Shown here: positions 44,958 to 53,694 of the stretch, piece by piece
How the letters are laid out: every line of letters begins with the position of its first letter
Position numbering within the stretch: position 1 is the stretch's first letter
DNA from: GCA-002728855 sp036340635
GTDB taxonomy: Bacteria > Bacteroidota > Bacteroidia > Flavobacteriales > Flavobacteriaceae
DNA length: 64,000 nt
Assembly (NCBI GenBank): GCA_036340635.1
Contig: JAYYYF010000009.1
Location: 1 to 64,000 of the forward strand
Direction: 5' to 3'
The notes under the pieces: generated by a model
Seen by the model: only the letters and a program-made list of their open reading frames with translations
Database searches by the model: none
What the model was told of the DNA's origin: nothing
Position numbers and translations under genes: made by a program

Positions 44958-45086
44958 TTATATCCCTGTTCTTGTAGAAATCAATTCGTCAGTATTGTCT
45001 ACAAGCTTTTCTAAATCCTTGTTGCTTAAGATTTTTTTTGGCAAATAAGATCCTAAAACAGTTATTGAAACGTTAATTTTACTCAA
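44958..45086 (-). pseudogene. fabH: fabH relic: N-terminal 42 codons of 3-oxoacyl-ACP synthase III
   Basis: The minus-strand frame from 45086 to the TAA at 44958 reads like the first 39-42 residues of FabH: SITVLGSYLP, then SNKDLEKLVDNTDE and ISTRTGI, at the same spacing as in E. coli FabH (GSYLP, DLEKMVDTSDEWI, TRTGI). The frame then stops; the remaining 290 or so residues, with the Cys-His-Asn active site, are missing, and accB begins 21 bp later. No in-frame ATG exists; TTG at 45086 is the only plausible start. The CoA-stacking tryptophan (Trp32 in E. coli) is leucine here. The position between rpmF and accB is the classical fabH locus, supporting decay in place. Confidence 0.85.
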
Positions 45087-45110
45087 ATTAATATTATTGA
45101 ATTTTAGTCA

Positions 45111-45177
45111 AAAATGGTAAAAAAATGGCAAAAAATGGTAAAAAAATGGCAAAAAATGATGAAAATTGGTAAAAAAA
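45111..45177. repeat. Helically phased A-tract array (6 units)
   Basis: ATGGT / ATGGC blocks alternate with runs of 5-7 A. The TGG (or TGA) steps begin at 45115, 45126, 45136, 45147, 45157 and 45167, a period of 11, 10, 11, 10 and 10 bp, mean about 10.4, equal to the B-DNA helical repeat. Such phasing should bend the DNA. The array lies between rpmF and the fabH relic and resembles the array at 495-545. Confidence 0.7.
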
Positions 45178-45197
45178 CAGATTTTTAAAACACGGAT

Positions 45198-45389
45198 CTA
45201 TGTCTCTTCAGTATTATCTATTAAAACCTTTCCTCTATAATAAAGCTTTCCTTCATGCCAATGGGCTCTGTGGTACAAATGAGATTCGCCTGTAGTTTTG
45301 CAAACGGCTATTTGAGAGTCTTTAGCTTTATAATGGGTTCTTCTTTTATCTCTTCTTGTTTTAGAAATTTTCCTTTTAGGATGAGCCAT
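45198..45389 (-). CDS. rpmF: Ribosomal protein L32
   Basis: The 63-residue protein begins AHPKRKISKTRRDKRRTHYKA, the typical L32 N-terminus, and is of normal length. The zinc cysteines seen in some L32 proteins are mostly absent, with a single Cys at about residue 30. It follows the DUF177 gene by 7 bp, the universal yceD-rpmF arrangement. Confidence 0.97.
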   Translation of the reverse strand: MAHPKRKISKTRRDKRRTHYKAKDSQIAVCKTTGESHLYHRAHWHEGKLYYRGKVLIDNTEET

Positions 45390-45396
45390 AACTTTT

Positions 45397-45921
45397 TTAT
45401 TTTAATTCTTTTAATTTATCCCATCTCGGGTCGTTTTTCTTATGCTTGTTCTCCTTAAAATTAGATTCATATAGTTTTAATCTACTTAATGTCTCCGATT
45501 CTAACGACCCGTCAATAATGCCCGGATGAATAATTTTTATTGGCAAAGATAGTACTATCATTTCATATAATTGCTGAGAAACATTTAATTGATTTGTACC
45601 CACAGGCAAAATCAGCAATTCTTCATGCTCGTCATTATGGGCGCTTCCAAACTTAACAACTAAGTTCAGACTTGATTTATGATCATAATCAAATGGTTCA
45701 TTAGAAACGTGACAATTTAAATTAATGCTCCCCTTAGAAGAAAATTCTAATTCCAATAGATTGGCTTTCTTGACTAATATAATGGTAGCGAGTATTTTAC
45801 AGCTGTTAAATTCGTTATATTTAAAATGCTCAAAAAACTTCTTACTAATTTCAAATTCAAATTCATGTCTTCCTTCATTTAATCCTCCAAAATTAATTAG
45901 ATATTGAGCTAAAAATTGCAT
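45397..45921 (-). CDS. DUF177 (YceD) family protein
   Basis: The 174-residue protein belongs to the YceD family encoded upstream of rpmF, reported to affect 23S rRNA accumulation or processing. The strand pattern around FSSKGSINLNCHVSNEPFDYDH and the C-terminal NKHKKNDPRWDKLKELK (the DPRW ending) are family features. The gene starts at ATG 45921, 50 bp from the convergent-strand pdxA stop region, and is co-transcribed with rpmF. Confidence 0.9.
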   Translation of the reverse strand: MQFLAQYLINFGGLNEGRHEFEFEISKKFFEHFKYNEFNSCKILATIILVKKANLLELEFSSKGSINLNCHVSNEPFDYDHKSSLNLVVKFGSAHNDEHEELLILPVGTNQLNVSQQLYEMIVLSLPIKIIHPGIIDGSLESETLSRLKLYESNFKENKHKKNDPRWDKLKELK

Positions 45922-45971
45922 TTTCTCTGTATTTAAGGTCGCGAATATAAGTAATTTTAAGAATAGCTGCG

Positions 45972-47027
45972 TTATTTATTAATCCTTTTCTTTTTTGTCT
46001 CTAAGAAAGATGTTTGTATTCCTTTTTTATAAGCAATTCTATTATTATAAATATCTATGGCAGAAAATATTGCATTTTTAAAAGATGTTGGGTCTGCAAT
46101 ATTCTTTCCGGCTATATCAAAAGCTGTTCCATGGTCTGGCGAAGTTCGTACTTTATCAAGTCCTGCAGTAAAATTAATGCCTTCGCCAAAAGAAAGTGTT
46201 TTAAAGGGGATCAACCCTTGGTCATGATAAATGGCTAAAACCGAATCATAATCCTTATAAAGTCCTGATCCAAAAAAACTGTCGCTTGAGTATGGCCCTG
46301 AAACTAAAGTCCCTGATTTTGCAATCTCGATTAGTGTTGGAATTAAAATCTCTTGATCCTCATTGCCAATTACACCGTCATCTCCAACATGAGGGTTAAT
46401 AGAAAGGATCGCTATTTTAGGCCTTGTAATTCCAAAGTCCATTTCTAAAGATTTTTCCATTAAAGAAATCTTTTTCTTAATTTTTTCATTATTAATTTCA
46501 GAAACAACTTTATTAATTGATAGGTGATCTGTTAAAAGGCCTATTTTTAACTTTTCACTAATCATGAACATAAGGCTTTCAGCATTAAATTTAGCTGATA
46601 AGTAATCCGTATGCCCTGGAAAATCAAATTTTTCGTTTTGTATATTTTTTTTATTAATTGGTGCCGTTACCATCACCTCAACATTATCTTCAATAACAGA
46701 TTTTGTGGCTAATTCTAATGATTTATATGAATTCTCCCCTGAAGACTTGGTCGGTTTCCCAAATTCTGTAATAAATTTATTCTCCCAAGCGTTCACTACA
46801 TTTATTTCTCCTCGCTTTGGTTTAGCCCCATATTTAATTTTATTAAATTTTAATTCTATATTAAAAAAAGCTGCTTGCTCGCAGAGCAATTGATAGTTTG
46901 AAAAAACAACTGGAACAAAAAATTCGAGAATCCGCTTGTCAAGAAAAGATTTTAAAATTATTTCTATCCCTATTCCATTTGGATCTCCACACGTAATCCC
47001 AACAACAGGCAACAATTTTGCTTTCAT
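45972..47027 (-). CDS. pdxA: 4-hydroxythreonine-4-phosphate dehydrogenase
   Basis: PdxA acts in the DXP-dependent route to pyridoxal phosphate. The 351-residue protein has the start VGITCGDPNGIGIEI, metal-binding histidines in FPGHTDYLS, in SINPHVGDDG, and in AIYHDQGLIPFK, and the closing TSPDHGTAFDIAGK block. Downstream genes on this strand (DUF177, rpmF) follow after 50 bp. It diverges from ribE. Confidence 0.96.
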   Translation of the reverse strand: MKAKLLPVVGITCGDPNGIGIEIILKSFLDKRILEFFVPVVFSNYQLLCEQAAFFNIELKFNKIKYGAKPKRGEINVVNAWENKFITEFGKPTKSSGENSYKSLELATKSVIEDNVEVMVTAPINKKNIQNEKFDFPGHTDYLSAKFNAESLMFMISEKLKIGLLTDHLSINKVVSEINNEKIKKKISLMEKSLEMDFGITRPKIAILSINPHVGDDGVIGNEDQEILIPTLIEIAKSGTLVSGPYSSDSFFGSGLYKDYDSVLAIYHDQGLIPFKTLSFGEGINFTAGLDKVRTSPDHGTAFDIAGKNIADPTSFKNAIFSAIDIYNNRIAYKKGIQTSFLETKKKRINK

Positions 47028-47057
47028 AAATATTTATAGTATTTATCACTAGTTTTA

Positions 47058-47065
47058 CAAAAATA
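47058..47065 (-). promoter_or_regulatory. Candidate -7 box for pdxA (TATTTTTG on the minus strand)
   Basis: The box matches TAnnTTTG and lies 30 bp upstream of the pdxA ATG within the 63-bp divergent spacer, beside an AT dinucleotide run at 47068-47078. No -33 element is seen. Confidence 0.35.
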
Positions 47066-47090
47066 AATATATATATATAAAATAAGGAAT

Positions 47091-47678
47091 ATGTTTACGG
47101 GAATTATAGAAACGACAGCTGTTGTTTCTAGTTTAGAAAAAGACAAAGGGAATCTAAACATTACCCTAAAAAGTGATTTAACAAATGAATTTAAAGTTGA
47201 TCAAAGCATCTCTCATAATGGAATTTGCCTAACAGTAGTTGATATCAAAAACGAGGAATATGTTGTAACTGCTATTAAAGAAACTATTTTAAAAAGCAGT
47301 ATAGGCGATTGGAAAGTTGGAGATGAAATAAATCTAGAAAGGGCAATGAAAATTGGGGACCGATTAGATGGACATATGATTCAAGGCCATGTAGATCAGG
47401 TTGGAAAATGTATTAATATTTTAGAGAAGGACGGCAGTTGGTTTTTTACAATAAATTACAGTAAATCAAATAACATTACCGTAGAAAAAGGATCTATAGC
47501 TATAAATGGAATAAGTTTAACGGTGGTGGGGTCAAACACCAATAGTTTTAGCGTTGCCATAATTCCCTACACTTACAACAACACCAATTTTAAGTCTTTA
47601 AAAGTAGGGGGCCTTGTTAATTTAGAGTTTGACATTCTTGGAAAATATTTGGAGAAAATGTTATCTAAACACAATTGA
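47091..47678 (+). CDS. ribE: Riboflavin synthase alpha chain
   Basis: The enzyme dismutates two 6,7-dimethyl-8-ribityllumazine molecules to riboflavin. The 195-residue protein has two lumazine-binding repeats: MFTGIIE with ISHNGICLTVV in the first half, and GDRLDGHMIQGHVDQ with IAINGISLTVV in the second. No FMN riboswitch fits in the short leader. It ends 2 bp from the convergent EnvC-like gene. Confidence 0.95.
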   Translation: MFTGIIETTAVVSSLEKDKGNLNITLKSDLTNEFKVDQSISHNGICLTVVDIKNEEYVVTAIKETILKSSIGDWKVGDEINLERAMKIGDRLDGHMIQGHVDQVGKCINILEKDGSWFFTINYSKSNNITVEKGSIAINGISLTVVGSNTNSFSVAIIPYTYNNTNFKSLKVGGLVNLEFDILGKYLEKMLSKHN

Positions 47679-47680
47679 TT

Positions 47681-48901
47681 CTACATTTTAATAATCCATA
47701 ACAAAGGGTTTACGGGAGTTGTGTTTTGAAAAACACTGAATTGAATTGTAGATTTTCCCGTTGTATTGTTTGTAAAAACCTCTCCTATGGTTTGATTTGA
47801 CACAACTTTATCGCCTTTTTTTACATATACTTTAGAAAGGTTTTTGTAAGCTGTTATGTAGTTGCCGTGTTGAACTAAAACCGTAGGGTTGCTTCCCTTA
47901 AATTTTAGTACTGACAATACAGCCCCCTCAAATATTGTTTTTACTTTTTCATTTTTTGCTGTAGCAATAATTATTCCATTACTTTTAATTCTCGCTGTTT
48001 TTACTACAGGATGTGGCTGAGTGCCAAACTTTTGAATTACAACTCCTCTTAAAACTGGCCAAGGCAATTTTCCCTTATTTAAAACAAAGTTTTTTGATAA
48101 TTCCTTTGCTTCAGGAGTCAAATTAAAGCTGTCTGATTTGTTTTTTTCTTTATTAGATTTTGCAATTGCCTCCCTTATAAGCCTATCTATTTCCCTATCT
48201 ATTTCTGCGCTCAACTTTTGTTTCCTTTCAATTTCATTACGATATTTTTTTTCCTGCTTCCTTAGTTCATATACTAATATGTCGGATTCCTTTTTTTCTA
48301 ATTCTAATGATTTTTGAATGGCTCTATTGCTTTTTAGGAGTTCTTCTTTTTTTGTTTTTTGAAAATTTAACTCTTTGTTTATTTCTACTATTTCATTAAT
48401 TAATCCCTCAATTTTGTTCGCTTGGTTTTTTCTAAAAACAGCAAATTGCTTAATATACTGAACGCGCTTATAGGCTTGAAAAAAGCTTTCTGAAGACAAC
48501 AAAAACATTAATCTGCTTTTCCCAGATTTTGTTTTATAAGACTTTAAAATCATCTCCTCATAGTTCTTTTTAACATCTATCAAATTAGACCCTAATAAGG
48601 CTTCCTCTTTTTGGTTTTTTTCTATAATATTATTTAAAAGATTAATCTGTTGATTGGTAAGCTTAACTAATTCTTCTTTTCTTTGAATCCTCAAGCCTAG
48701 ATTCTCAATGTCTGAATATACTGCGGCCTTTTTTCTTTTATTGCTAAACAATAATTCATTTATTTTCTTGATTTCTTTTTGAAGCTCTAATCTCTTTATT
48801 TCTAACTTTTCTCTATTGTTCGTCTGTGAAAATCCATAATTTATAAATAATCCTAAAAAAAAATAAATAGCAAGATCTTGAATTCTGGCTTTGAAAATCA
48901 T
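47681..48901 (-). CDS. EnvC-like murein hydrolase activator with a degenerate LytM domain
   Basis: The 406-residue exported protein has a signal peptide (to about residue 25), a long coiled coil (about 27-245) and a C-terminal LytM/M23 fold (about 280-405). All zinc ligands are lost: the HxxxD site reads SNGIII, the catalytic-His site reads YKNLS, and the HxH site reads QFSVF. This is the pattern of EnvC/NlpD-type proteins, which activate amidases instead of cutting murein. It probably works in cell separation. It overlaps the DUF4292 gene by 4 bp. Confidence 0.9.
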   Translation of the reverse strand: MIFKARIQDLAIYFFLGLFINYGFSQTNNREKLEIKRLELQKEIKKINELLFSNKRKKAAVYSDIENLGLRIQRKEELVKLTNQQINLLNNIIEKNQKEEALLGSNLIDVKKNYEEMILKSYKTKSGKSRLMFLLSSESFFQAYKRVQYIKQFAVFRKNQANKIEGLINEIVEINKELNFQKTKKEELLKSNRAIQKSLELEKKESDILVYELRKQEKKYRNEIERKQKLSAEIDREIDRLIREAIAKSNKEKNKSDSFNLTPEAKELSKNFVLNKGKLPWPVLRGVVIQKFGTQPHPVVKTARIKSNGIIIATAKNEKVKTIFEGAVLSVLKFKGSNPTVLVQHGNYITAYKNLSKVYVKKGDKVVSNQTIGEVFTNNTTGKSTIQFSVFQNTTPVNPLLWIIKM

Positions 48902-49653
48902 AATTTAATTGACTTATATCCTTTAGGTATTTTAAAAGGGAAGGAGGCGGGCCCTTCTAATTTATTTGTTTTTATGCTAAGCATAATTTCTATCTTCTTG
49001 TTTTCGGTATCCAAAAACATTTTTATTTCTTCCGGGAACAACTGTCCGCTAGTAATCTTATATTTTCCATAATTAATCTTTAATATATTGTTATTAAAGA
49101 TAATCTCCTGGCTAATTAATCTTAAGCTAATTGGGCTAAAGTCATATATTATTCTAAGATCATCTTGTTTCAATAATGATTGTAGTCTATAAGCTTGATT
49201 ATTCGTTACTTGTTTCCATTTTTTTTCTTTTAAATTAATTATAGGCAACCCTACAAGCAAATTCTGAAATGTATTTAAATTTACTTTATTATCAAACTCT
49301 CTTGAAAAAGAAGTGTATTTATCTTTATAATAAGATCTGCTTATTTTTTCATAAAAGGCTATCTCTTCTCTTGTTAATAGCCCCTTAAATAAAGGAATTA
49401 ATATAGAGCCTGTAATTAATATTTTTTCATTTTTTTGTATTCTAATTCCAATATTGAATTGACTTGTAGAGTTCTGTTCTAAGACTGTAGCTTGAGCTCT
49501 ATAGTTGATAAAATTAAAATTGGGGTTTCTTTTTTCAATTTCCTCAATCAATCTATTGGTAGAAATTTTTTTAAAGTCTGTTTTGTATTCTACTTTTTTA
49601 AAAGCATTACACCCAATTATTAATAGAGAAAATAAAAAAAGTGTTTTTTTCAT
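48898..49653 (-). CDS. DUF4292 lipoprotein
   Basis: The 251-residue protein has a lipoprotein signal with the cysteine at C15 (LLIIGCNAF) and a DUF4292 domain, a LolA/LolB-like beta fold found in Bacteroidota. Blocks include NFINYRAQATV, NIGIRIQKNEKILITGSILIPLFKGLLTREEI and the final FPFKIPKGYKSIKL. A role in lipoprotein or lipid handling at the envelope is inferred from the fold only. It is coupled to the EnvC-like gene downstream, a common flavobacterial pairing. Confidence 0.87.
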   Translation of the reverse strand: MKKTLFLFSLLIIGCNAFKKVEYKTDFKKISTNRLIEEIEKRNPNFNFINYRAQATVLEQNSTSQFNIGIRIQKNEKILITGSILIPLFKGLLTREEIAFYEKISRSYYKDKYTSFSREFDNKVNLNTFQNLLVGLPIINLKEKKWKQVTNNQAYRLQSLLKQDDLRIIYDFSPISLRLISQEIIFNNNILKINYGKYKITSGQLFPEEIKMFLDTENKKIEIMLSIKTNKLEGPASFPFKIPKGYKSIKL

Positions 49654-49659
49654 TTATAT

Positions 49660-50094
49660 TTATTTGAGGCCAGTGCTTCCGAAACCTTTATTTCCCCTAT
49701 TTGAATCGTCCAGTGTGTCTACTATATCCCATTGTACTGTTTCGTGTTTAGAAATAACTAATTGTGCTATTCTGTCTCCAGATTTTATTTCAAAATTCTC
49801 ATTTGATAAATTAATTAAGACCACTCCTATTTCTCCCCTATAATCAGCGTCTATTGTGCCTGGAGAATTTAAAACCGTTATCCCCTTTTTTAATGCCAGT
49901 CCGCTTCTCGGCCTAACCTGTGCCTCATAATTTTTTGCCAATTGAACATATAGTCCTGTATTAATTAATTTTCTTTCTAGAGGCTTTAAAATTATATTGT
50001 TGTTTAAAAATGCTCTAATATCCATCCCCGCAGAAAGAGGAGATTCATAGGCAGGCAAAGGGTTTGATGACTTATTGATTACTTTAATAATCAT
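49660..50094 (-). CDS. dut: dUTP diphosphatase
   Basis: Dut hydrolyses dUTP to dUMP. The 144-residue trimeric-type protein shows all five motifs: SAGMDIRA, RPRSGLALKKG, the substrate-pocket GTIDADYRGEIG, GDRIAQLVI and the C-terminal RGNKGFGSTG. The length is normal. It lies between atpG (47 bp upstream) and DUF4292 (6 bp downstream). Confidence 0.96.
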   Translation of the reverse strand: MIIKVINKSSNPLPAYESPLSAGMDIRAFLNNNIILKPLERKLINTGLYVQLAKNYEAQVRPRSGLALKKGITVLNSPGTIDADYRGEIGVVLINLSNENFEIKSGDRIAQLVISKHETVQWDIVDTLDDSNRGNKGFGSTGLK

Positions 50095-50141
50095 AATAAC
50101 TTTTTGATTTACTAAAATTAACTAATTAAAATAAAATTCTG

Positions 50142-50996
50142 TTAGCCATTAAGTGCTTCTGCGCCTCCAACTATTTCTAAAATTTCATTAGTAATTGAAG
50201 CTTGTCTAGCTTTATTATAAGTAAGCTTTAATTCATCTCGAAGCTCAGAAGCATTGTCCGTAGCTTTATGCATGGCTGTCATTCTTGCTCCATGTTCGCT
50301 AGCAAAAGAATCTCTAATTGCTTTAAACAATTGCATTTTTAAAGACTTTGGAATTAGTGTTTTTATAATTTCTTCTTGAGAAGGCTCAAAAATATAGTTC
50401 GAAGCAGCAGTGCTTTTTGCTTCTTCTGTTAAGATGGGCAAAAATTGTTCTGATTTAATAATTTGAGTAGCTGCGTTTTTAAAACTATTATAAATTATTT
50501 CAATATGATCATATTCATGATTTGCAAAAAGACCCATTAGTTTCTCTACAACAAAAGAAACTTCATCGTAGTTTAAATTGTCAAATAGGTTACTTTCATT
50601 TTGAATTATCATTTCTTCCTTTGAAAGCGAATCATTGACCTTTTTGCCAATAGTTAGAAAATGAATTTTCGAGTTCTTGAATTCATCTCTTAATTTTAAA
50701 CTGTTAATTTCTTTTAAAACATTGGCGTTAAAGGCTCCGCAAAGACCCCTATTTGAGCTAATTGCAATAATCAACGTATTATTAACGTCCCTTTTTTTAC
50801 TAAATGTTTTGTCTTCAGCAGAACTGCTAAATCCTCTCATTAATTCTGAAAGCTTATTAGAATATGGCCTCATTGCAGTTATAGCGTCCTGCGCCTTTTT
50901 CAGCTTTGCAGCAGACACCATTTTCATGGCACTAGTTATCTGCATTGTAGAAGATACTGAAGATATCCTGTTCCTAATTTCTTTTAAATTAGCCAT
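50142..50996 (-). CDS. atpG: ATP synthase F1 gamma subunit
   Basis: The gamma subunit is the central rotor stalk of F1. The 284-residue protein begins ANLKEIRNRISSVSSTMQITSAMKMV and ends with the matching helix AMHKATDNASELRDELKLTYNKARQASITNEILEIVGGAEA; together these form the rotor coiled coil. It is the last gene of atpBEFHAG, 8 bp after atpA. Confidence 0.96.
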   Translation of the reverse strand: MANLKEIRNRISSVSSTMQITSAMKMVSAAKLKKAQDAITAMRPYSNKLSELMRGFSSSAEDKTFSKKRDVNNTLIIAISSNRGLCGAFNANVLKEINSLKLRDEFKNSKIHFLTIGKKVNDSLSKEEMIIQNESNLFDNLNYDEVSFVVEKLMGLFANHEYDHIEIIYNSFKNAATQIIKSEQFLPILTEEAKSTAASNYIFEPSQEEIIKTLIPKSLKMQLFKAIRDSFASEHGARMTAMHKATDNASELRDELKLTYNKARQASITNEILEIVGGAEALNG

Positions 50997-51004
50997 TTAT
51001 TTTT

Positions 51005-52579
51005 TTAATATGTTGAGCTTAATTCTTCAGCTGTTTTAGTTAAAACCGAGATAACATCCTCTGTTAATTTCCCTGACTTAATTGTTCCCATTACTTTCTT
51101 ATGCTTTAAATTTAGAAAATCTATATACTTTCTTTCAAACTCCTTTATTTTATTAACAGGTACGTTTTTAAGTAAATTTTTTGAGCCTGCAAATATTATC
51201 GCAACTTGATCTTCAACAGTAAAAGGATCATTTTGAGCCTGTTTCAATATTTCCACGTTTCTTTTGCCTTTTTCAATCACATTTAATGTAGCATCATCCA
51301 AGTCTGATCCAAACTTTGCAAAAGCTTCTAACTCTCTATATTGAGCCTGATCTAACTTTAAGGTTCCCGCAACTTTTTTCATAGATTTTATCTGTGCTGA
51401 TCCTCCTACTCTAGATACCGATATCCCAACGTTAATAGCCGGTCTAACCCCAGAGTTAAAAAGATTAGATTCCAAGAAAATCTGGCCATCTGTAATTGAA
51501 ATTACATTTGTAGGAATATATGCTGAAACATCCCCTGCTTGCGTTTCAATGATTGGCAGTGCAGTTAAGGATCCTCCTCCTTTAACTAAAGACTTAAGTG
51601 GTGCGGGGAGATCATTCATTCCTTTGGCTATTTCATTATCTGCTATTACTTTTGATGCTCTTTCTAATAGTCTAGAATGCAAATAAAAAACATCCCCCGG
51701 ATATGCTTCTCTTCCTGGAGGTCTTCTTAATAATAACGAAACTTCACGATAGGCAACTGCTTGCTTAGAAAGGTCATCGTATATAATAAGAGCCGGTCTC
51801 CCAGTATCCCTAAAGAACTCTCCTATTGCAGCTCCAGCAAACGGTGCATAGACTTGCATTGGCGCTGGGTCAGAGGCATTTGCAGCAACTATAGTTGTAT
51901 ATGCCATTGCTCCCTTATCTTCTAAGGTTTTTGCAATTCCCGCTACAGTAGAGGCCTTTTGGCCTATTGCAACATATATGCAATACACCGGTTCTCCGGC
52001 GTCATAAAATTCTTTTTGATTTAATATTGTATCAATGCAAACTGTTGTCTTTCCTGTTTGACGATCTCCTATTACTAATTCTCTTTGGCCCCTGCCAATT
52101 GGAATCATTGCGTCAACAGATTTTATGCCCGTTTGCAAAGGCTCATTAACTGGTTGTCTAAAAATAACTCCTGGGGCTTTTCTTTCTAATGGCATTTCAA
52201 AAAGTTCTCCGCCAATATTCCCTTTTCCATCTATAGGTTTTCCTAGAGCGTCAACTACTCTCCCAACAATTTTTTCACCTACATTAATTGAGGCTATTCT
52301 TTGCGTTCGCTTTACTGTATCTCCCTCTTTTATTTGTTTAGAAGGCCCTAATAATACCACTCCAACATTGTCCTCTTCAAGGTTTAAAACGATCCCTTCA
52401 AGCCCTGAATCAAACTCTATTAGTTCCCCATATTGTACATTTGAAAGACCATATACTCGTGCTATTCCATCTCCAACTTGTAAAACTGTTCCTACTTCGT
52501 CTAAAGAAGCCGAAGCGTCTAATCCAGTTAATTGTTGTTTTAAAATTGCTGAAACTTCAGCAGGTTTAATTTCTGCCAT
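51005..52579 (-). CDS. atpA: ATP synthase F1 alpha subunit
   Basis: The alpha subunit holds the non-catalytic nucleotide sites of F1. The 524-residue chain has the P-loop GDRQTGKT at 171-178, ALIIYDDLSKQAVAYRE, and the PPGREAYPGDVFYLHSRLLERA block. The catalytic beta subunit gene is not in this cluster, as usual in Bacteroidota. It lies 3 bp after atpH. Confidence 0.97.
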   Translation of the reverse strand: MAEIKPAEVSAILKQQLTGLDASASLDEVGTVLQVGDGIARVYGLSNVQYGELIEFDSGLEGIVLNLEEDNVGVVLLGPSKQIKEGDTVKRTQRIASINVGEKIVGRVVDALGKPIDGKGNIGGELFEMPLERKAPGVIFRQPVNEPLQTGIKSVDAMIPIGRGQRELVIGDRQTGKTTVCIDTILNQKEFYDAGEPVYCIYVAIGQKASTVAGIAKTLEDKGAMAYTTIVAANASDPAPMQVYAPFAGAAIGEFFRDTGRPALIIYDDLSKQAVAYREVSLLLRRPPGREAYPGDVFYLHSRLLERASKVIADNEIAKGMNDLPAPLKSLVKGGGSLTALPIIETQAGDVSAYIPTNVISITDGQIFLESNLFNSGVRPAINVGISVSRVGGSAQIKSMKKVAGTLKLDQAQYRELEAFAKFGSDLDDATLNVIEKGKRNVEILKQAQNDPFTVEDQVAIIFAGSKNLLKNVPVNKIKEFERKYIDFLNLKHKKVMGTIKSGKLTEDVISVLTKTAEELSSTY

Positions 52580-52582
52580 AAT

Positions 52583-53137
52583 TTATATAATTGATAAGTT
52601 TGTATTACTATTGAACTCTTGCCTAATGTTCTTTAATTTATTTTTAAAGCTTGCGTTGTATTGAATGTCTCCTAGCCTTAAAACAAATCCTCCTATTAAG
52701 CTTTTGTCAACACTCTTTGTTAGAGTTGTTTTTTTGTTAGTTAGTTTAGATATTGTCTCTAAAATTTCCCTTTCTATTTCTTCATTAATCGGAACTGCAG
52801 AAGTTATGGTTGCAGATTGTATTCCTTTAAAGTCTTTATAAAGTCTCAAGTATTTTTCTGCTATTATGTTTATTAGATTCATCCTGTTATTTTCAAATAA
52901 AACATTGATTAAGCTTAAGCATAAATTTCCGGTATCTTTAAAAATTAAATTTAGGGCACTTCTTTTTATGCTGTTTTTTATTACTAAACTGTCTGTCATG
53001 TGCCTAAGCTCAATGTTATTGGCAAAAGTTTTTTTAACCAATAGCATGTCGTTATAAGTTTCTTCCAAGCTGTTGTTTTCAACGGACTCCAAAAGGAGGG
53101 CCTTGGCATATCTAATAGCTGCTCGAGTTGATTTCAT
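52583..53137 (-). CDS. atpH: ATP synthase delta subunit
   Basis: Delta ties F1 to the peripheral stalk. The 184-residue protein starts STRAAIRYAKALL, typical of the OSCP/delta N-terminal domain, and ends with the family block LIGGFVLRLGDIQYNASFKNKL. It directly abuts atpF with no spacer. Confidence 0.95.
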   Translation of the reverse strand: MKSTRAAIRYAKALLLESVENNSLEETYNDMLLVKKTFANNIELRHMTDSLVIKNSIKRSALNLIFKDTGNLCLSLINVLFENNRMNLINIIAEKYLRLYKDFKGIQSATITSAVPINEEIEREILETISKLTNKKTTLTKSVDKSLIGGFVLRLGDIQYNASFKNKLKNIRQEFNSNTNLSII

Positions 53138-53638
53138 TTATTTTATTTTAACATCTTTAACAAGCTCTTTAATAAGCTTCATTTGGTCTTTATCATCGGA
53201 AAGCTTCTCATCTAAAACTTTCTCAGCAATATCAACTGATAAATTAGCAACCTGTTTTTTTAAATCAACAATAGCTGCGTTTTTTTCGCTTGAAATAGTT
53301 TCTTGGGCCTGAACAATAATTTTTTTCGCTTCCTCGTTTGCTTCGTTTTTTGCATCGTCAATTAATTTTTGTTTAATTTCTCTAGCTTCTTTTAGCAAGG
53401 TGTCTCTTTCTGCTCTTGCTTTTTTTAATGTTTCTTCATTGTCGGATTGTAATGAGGCCATTTCTTGCCTTGCTTTTTCCGCTGATTCAAGTGCGTTTTT
53501 GATTCCATCCTCTCTTTCATTGATAGCATCTAAAATAGGTTTCCATGCAAATTTTTTAAGTAAAAAAATTAGTGCAATAAAAATTAGCGTCTGCCAAAAA
53601 AACAGTCCAATCGAAAACTCTTCAAGTAATTTTTCCAT
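53138..53638 (-). CDS. atpF: ATP synthase F0 b subunit
   Basis: The b subunit is the peripheral stalk. The 166-residue protein has one N-terminal membrane segment (about 10-28, GLFFWQTLIFIALIFLLKKF) with the usual KPI/DAINER motif after it, and then a long charged helix (about 40-160). It is 56 bp from atpE. Confidence 0.95.
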   Translation of the reverse strand: MEKLLEEFSIGLFFWQTLIFIALIFLLKKFAWKPILDAINEREDGIKNALESAEKARQEMASLQSDNEETLKKARAERDTLLKEAREIKQKLIDDAKNEANEEAKKIIVQAQETISSEKNAAIVDLKKQVANLSVDIAEKVLDEKLSDDKDQMKLIKELVKDVKIK

Positions 53639-53694
53639 AATAATAAAATAAGAATCCTTGCCAAAACATTGGCCATAAAACTGTTAACTTTAAT

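Noticed and set aside
47040..47090. Possible FMN riboswitch before ribE
   Set aside because: The spacer is 63 bp, mostly AT dinucleotides, with none of the conserved FMN-aptamer blocks.
52125..52664. 179-codon plus-strand open frame opposite atpA
   Set aside because: It is antisense to the strongly conserved P-loop region of atpA, has no family resemblance and is explained by codon bias of atpA.
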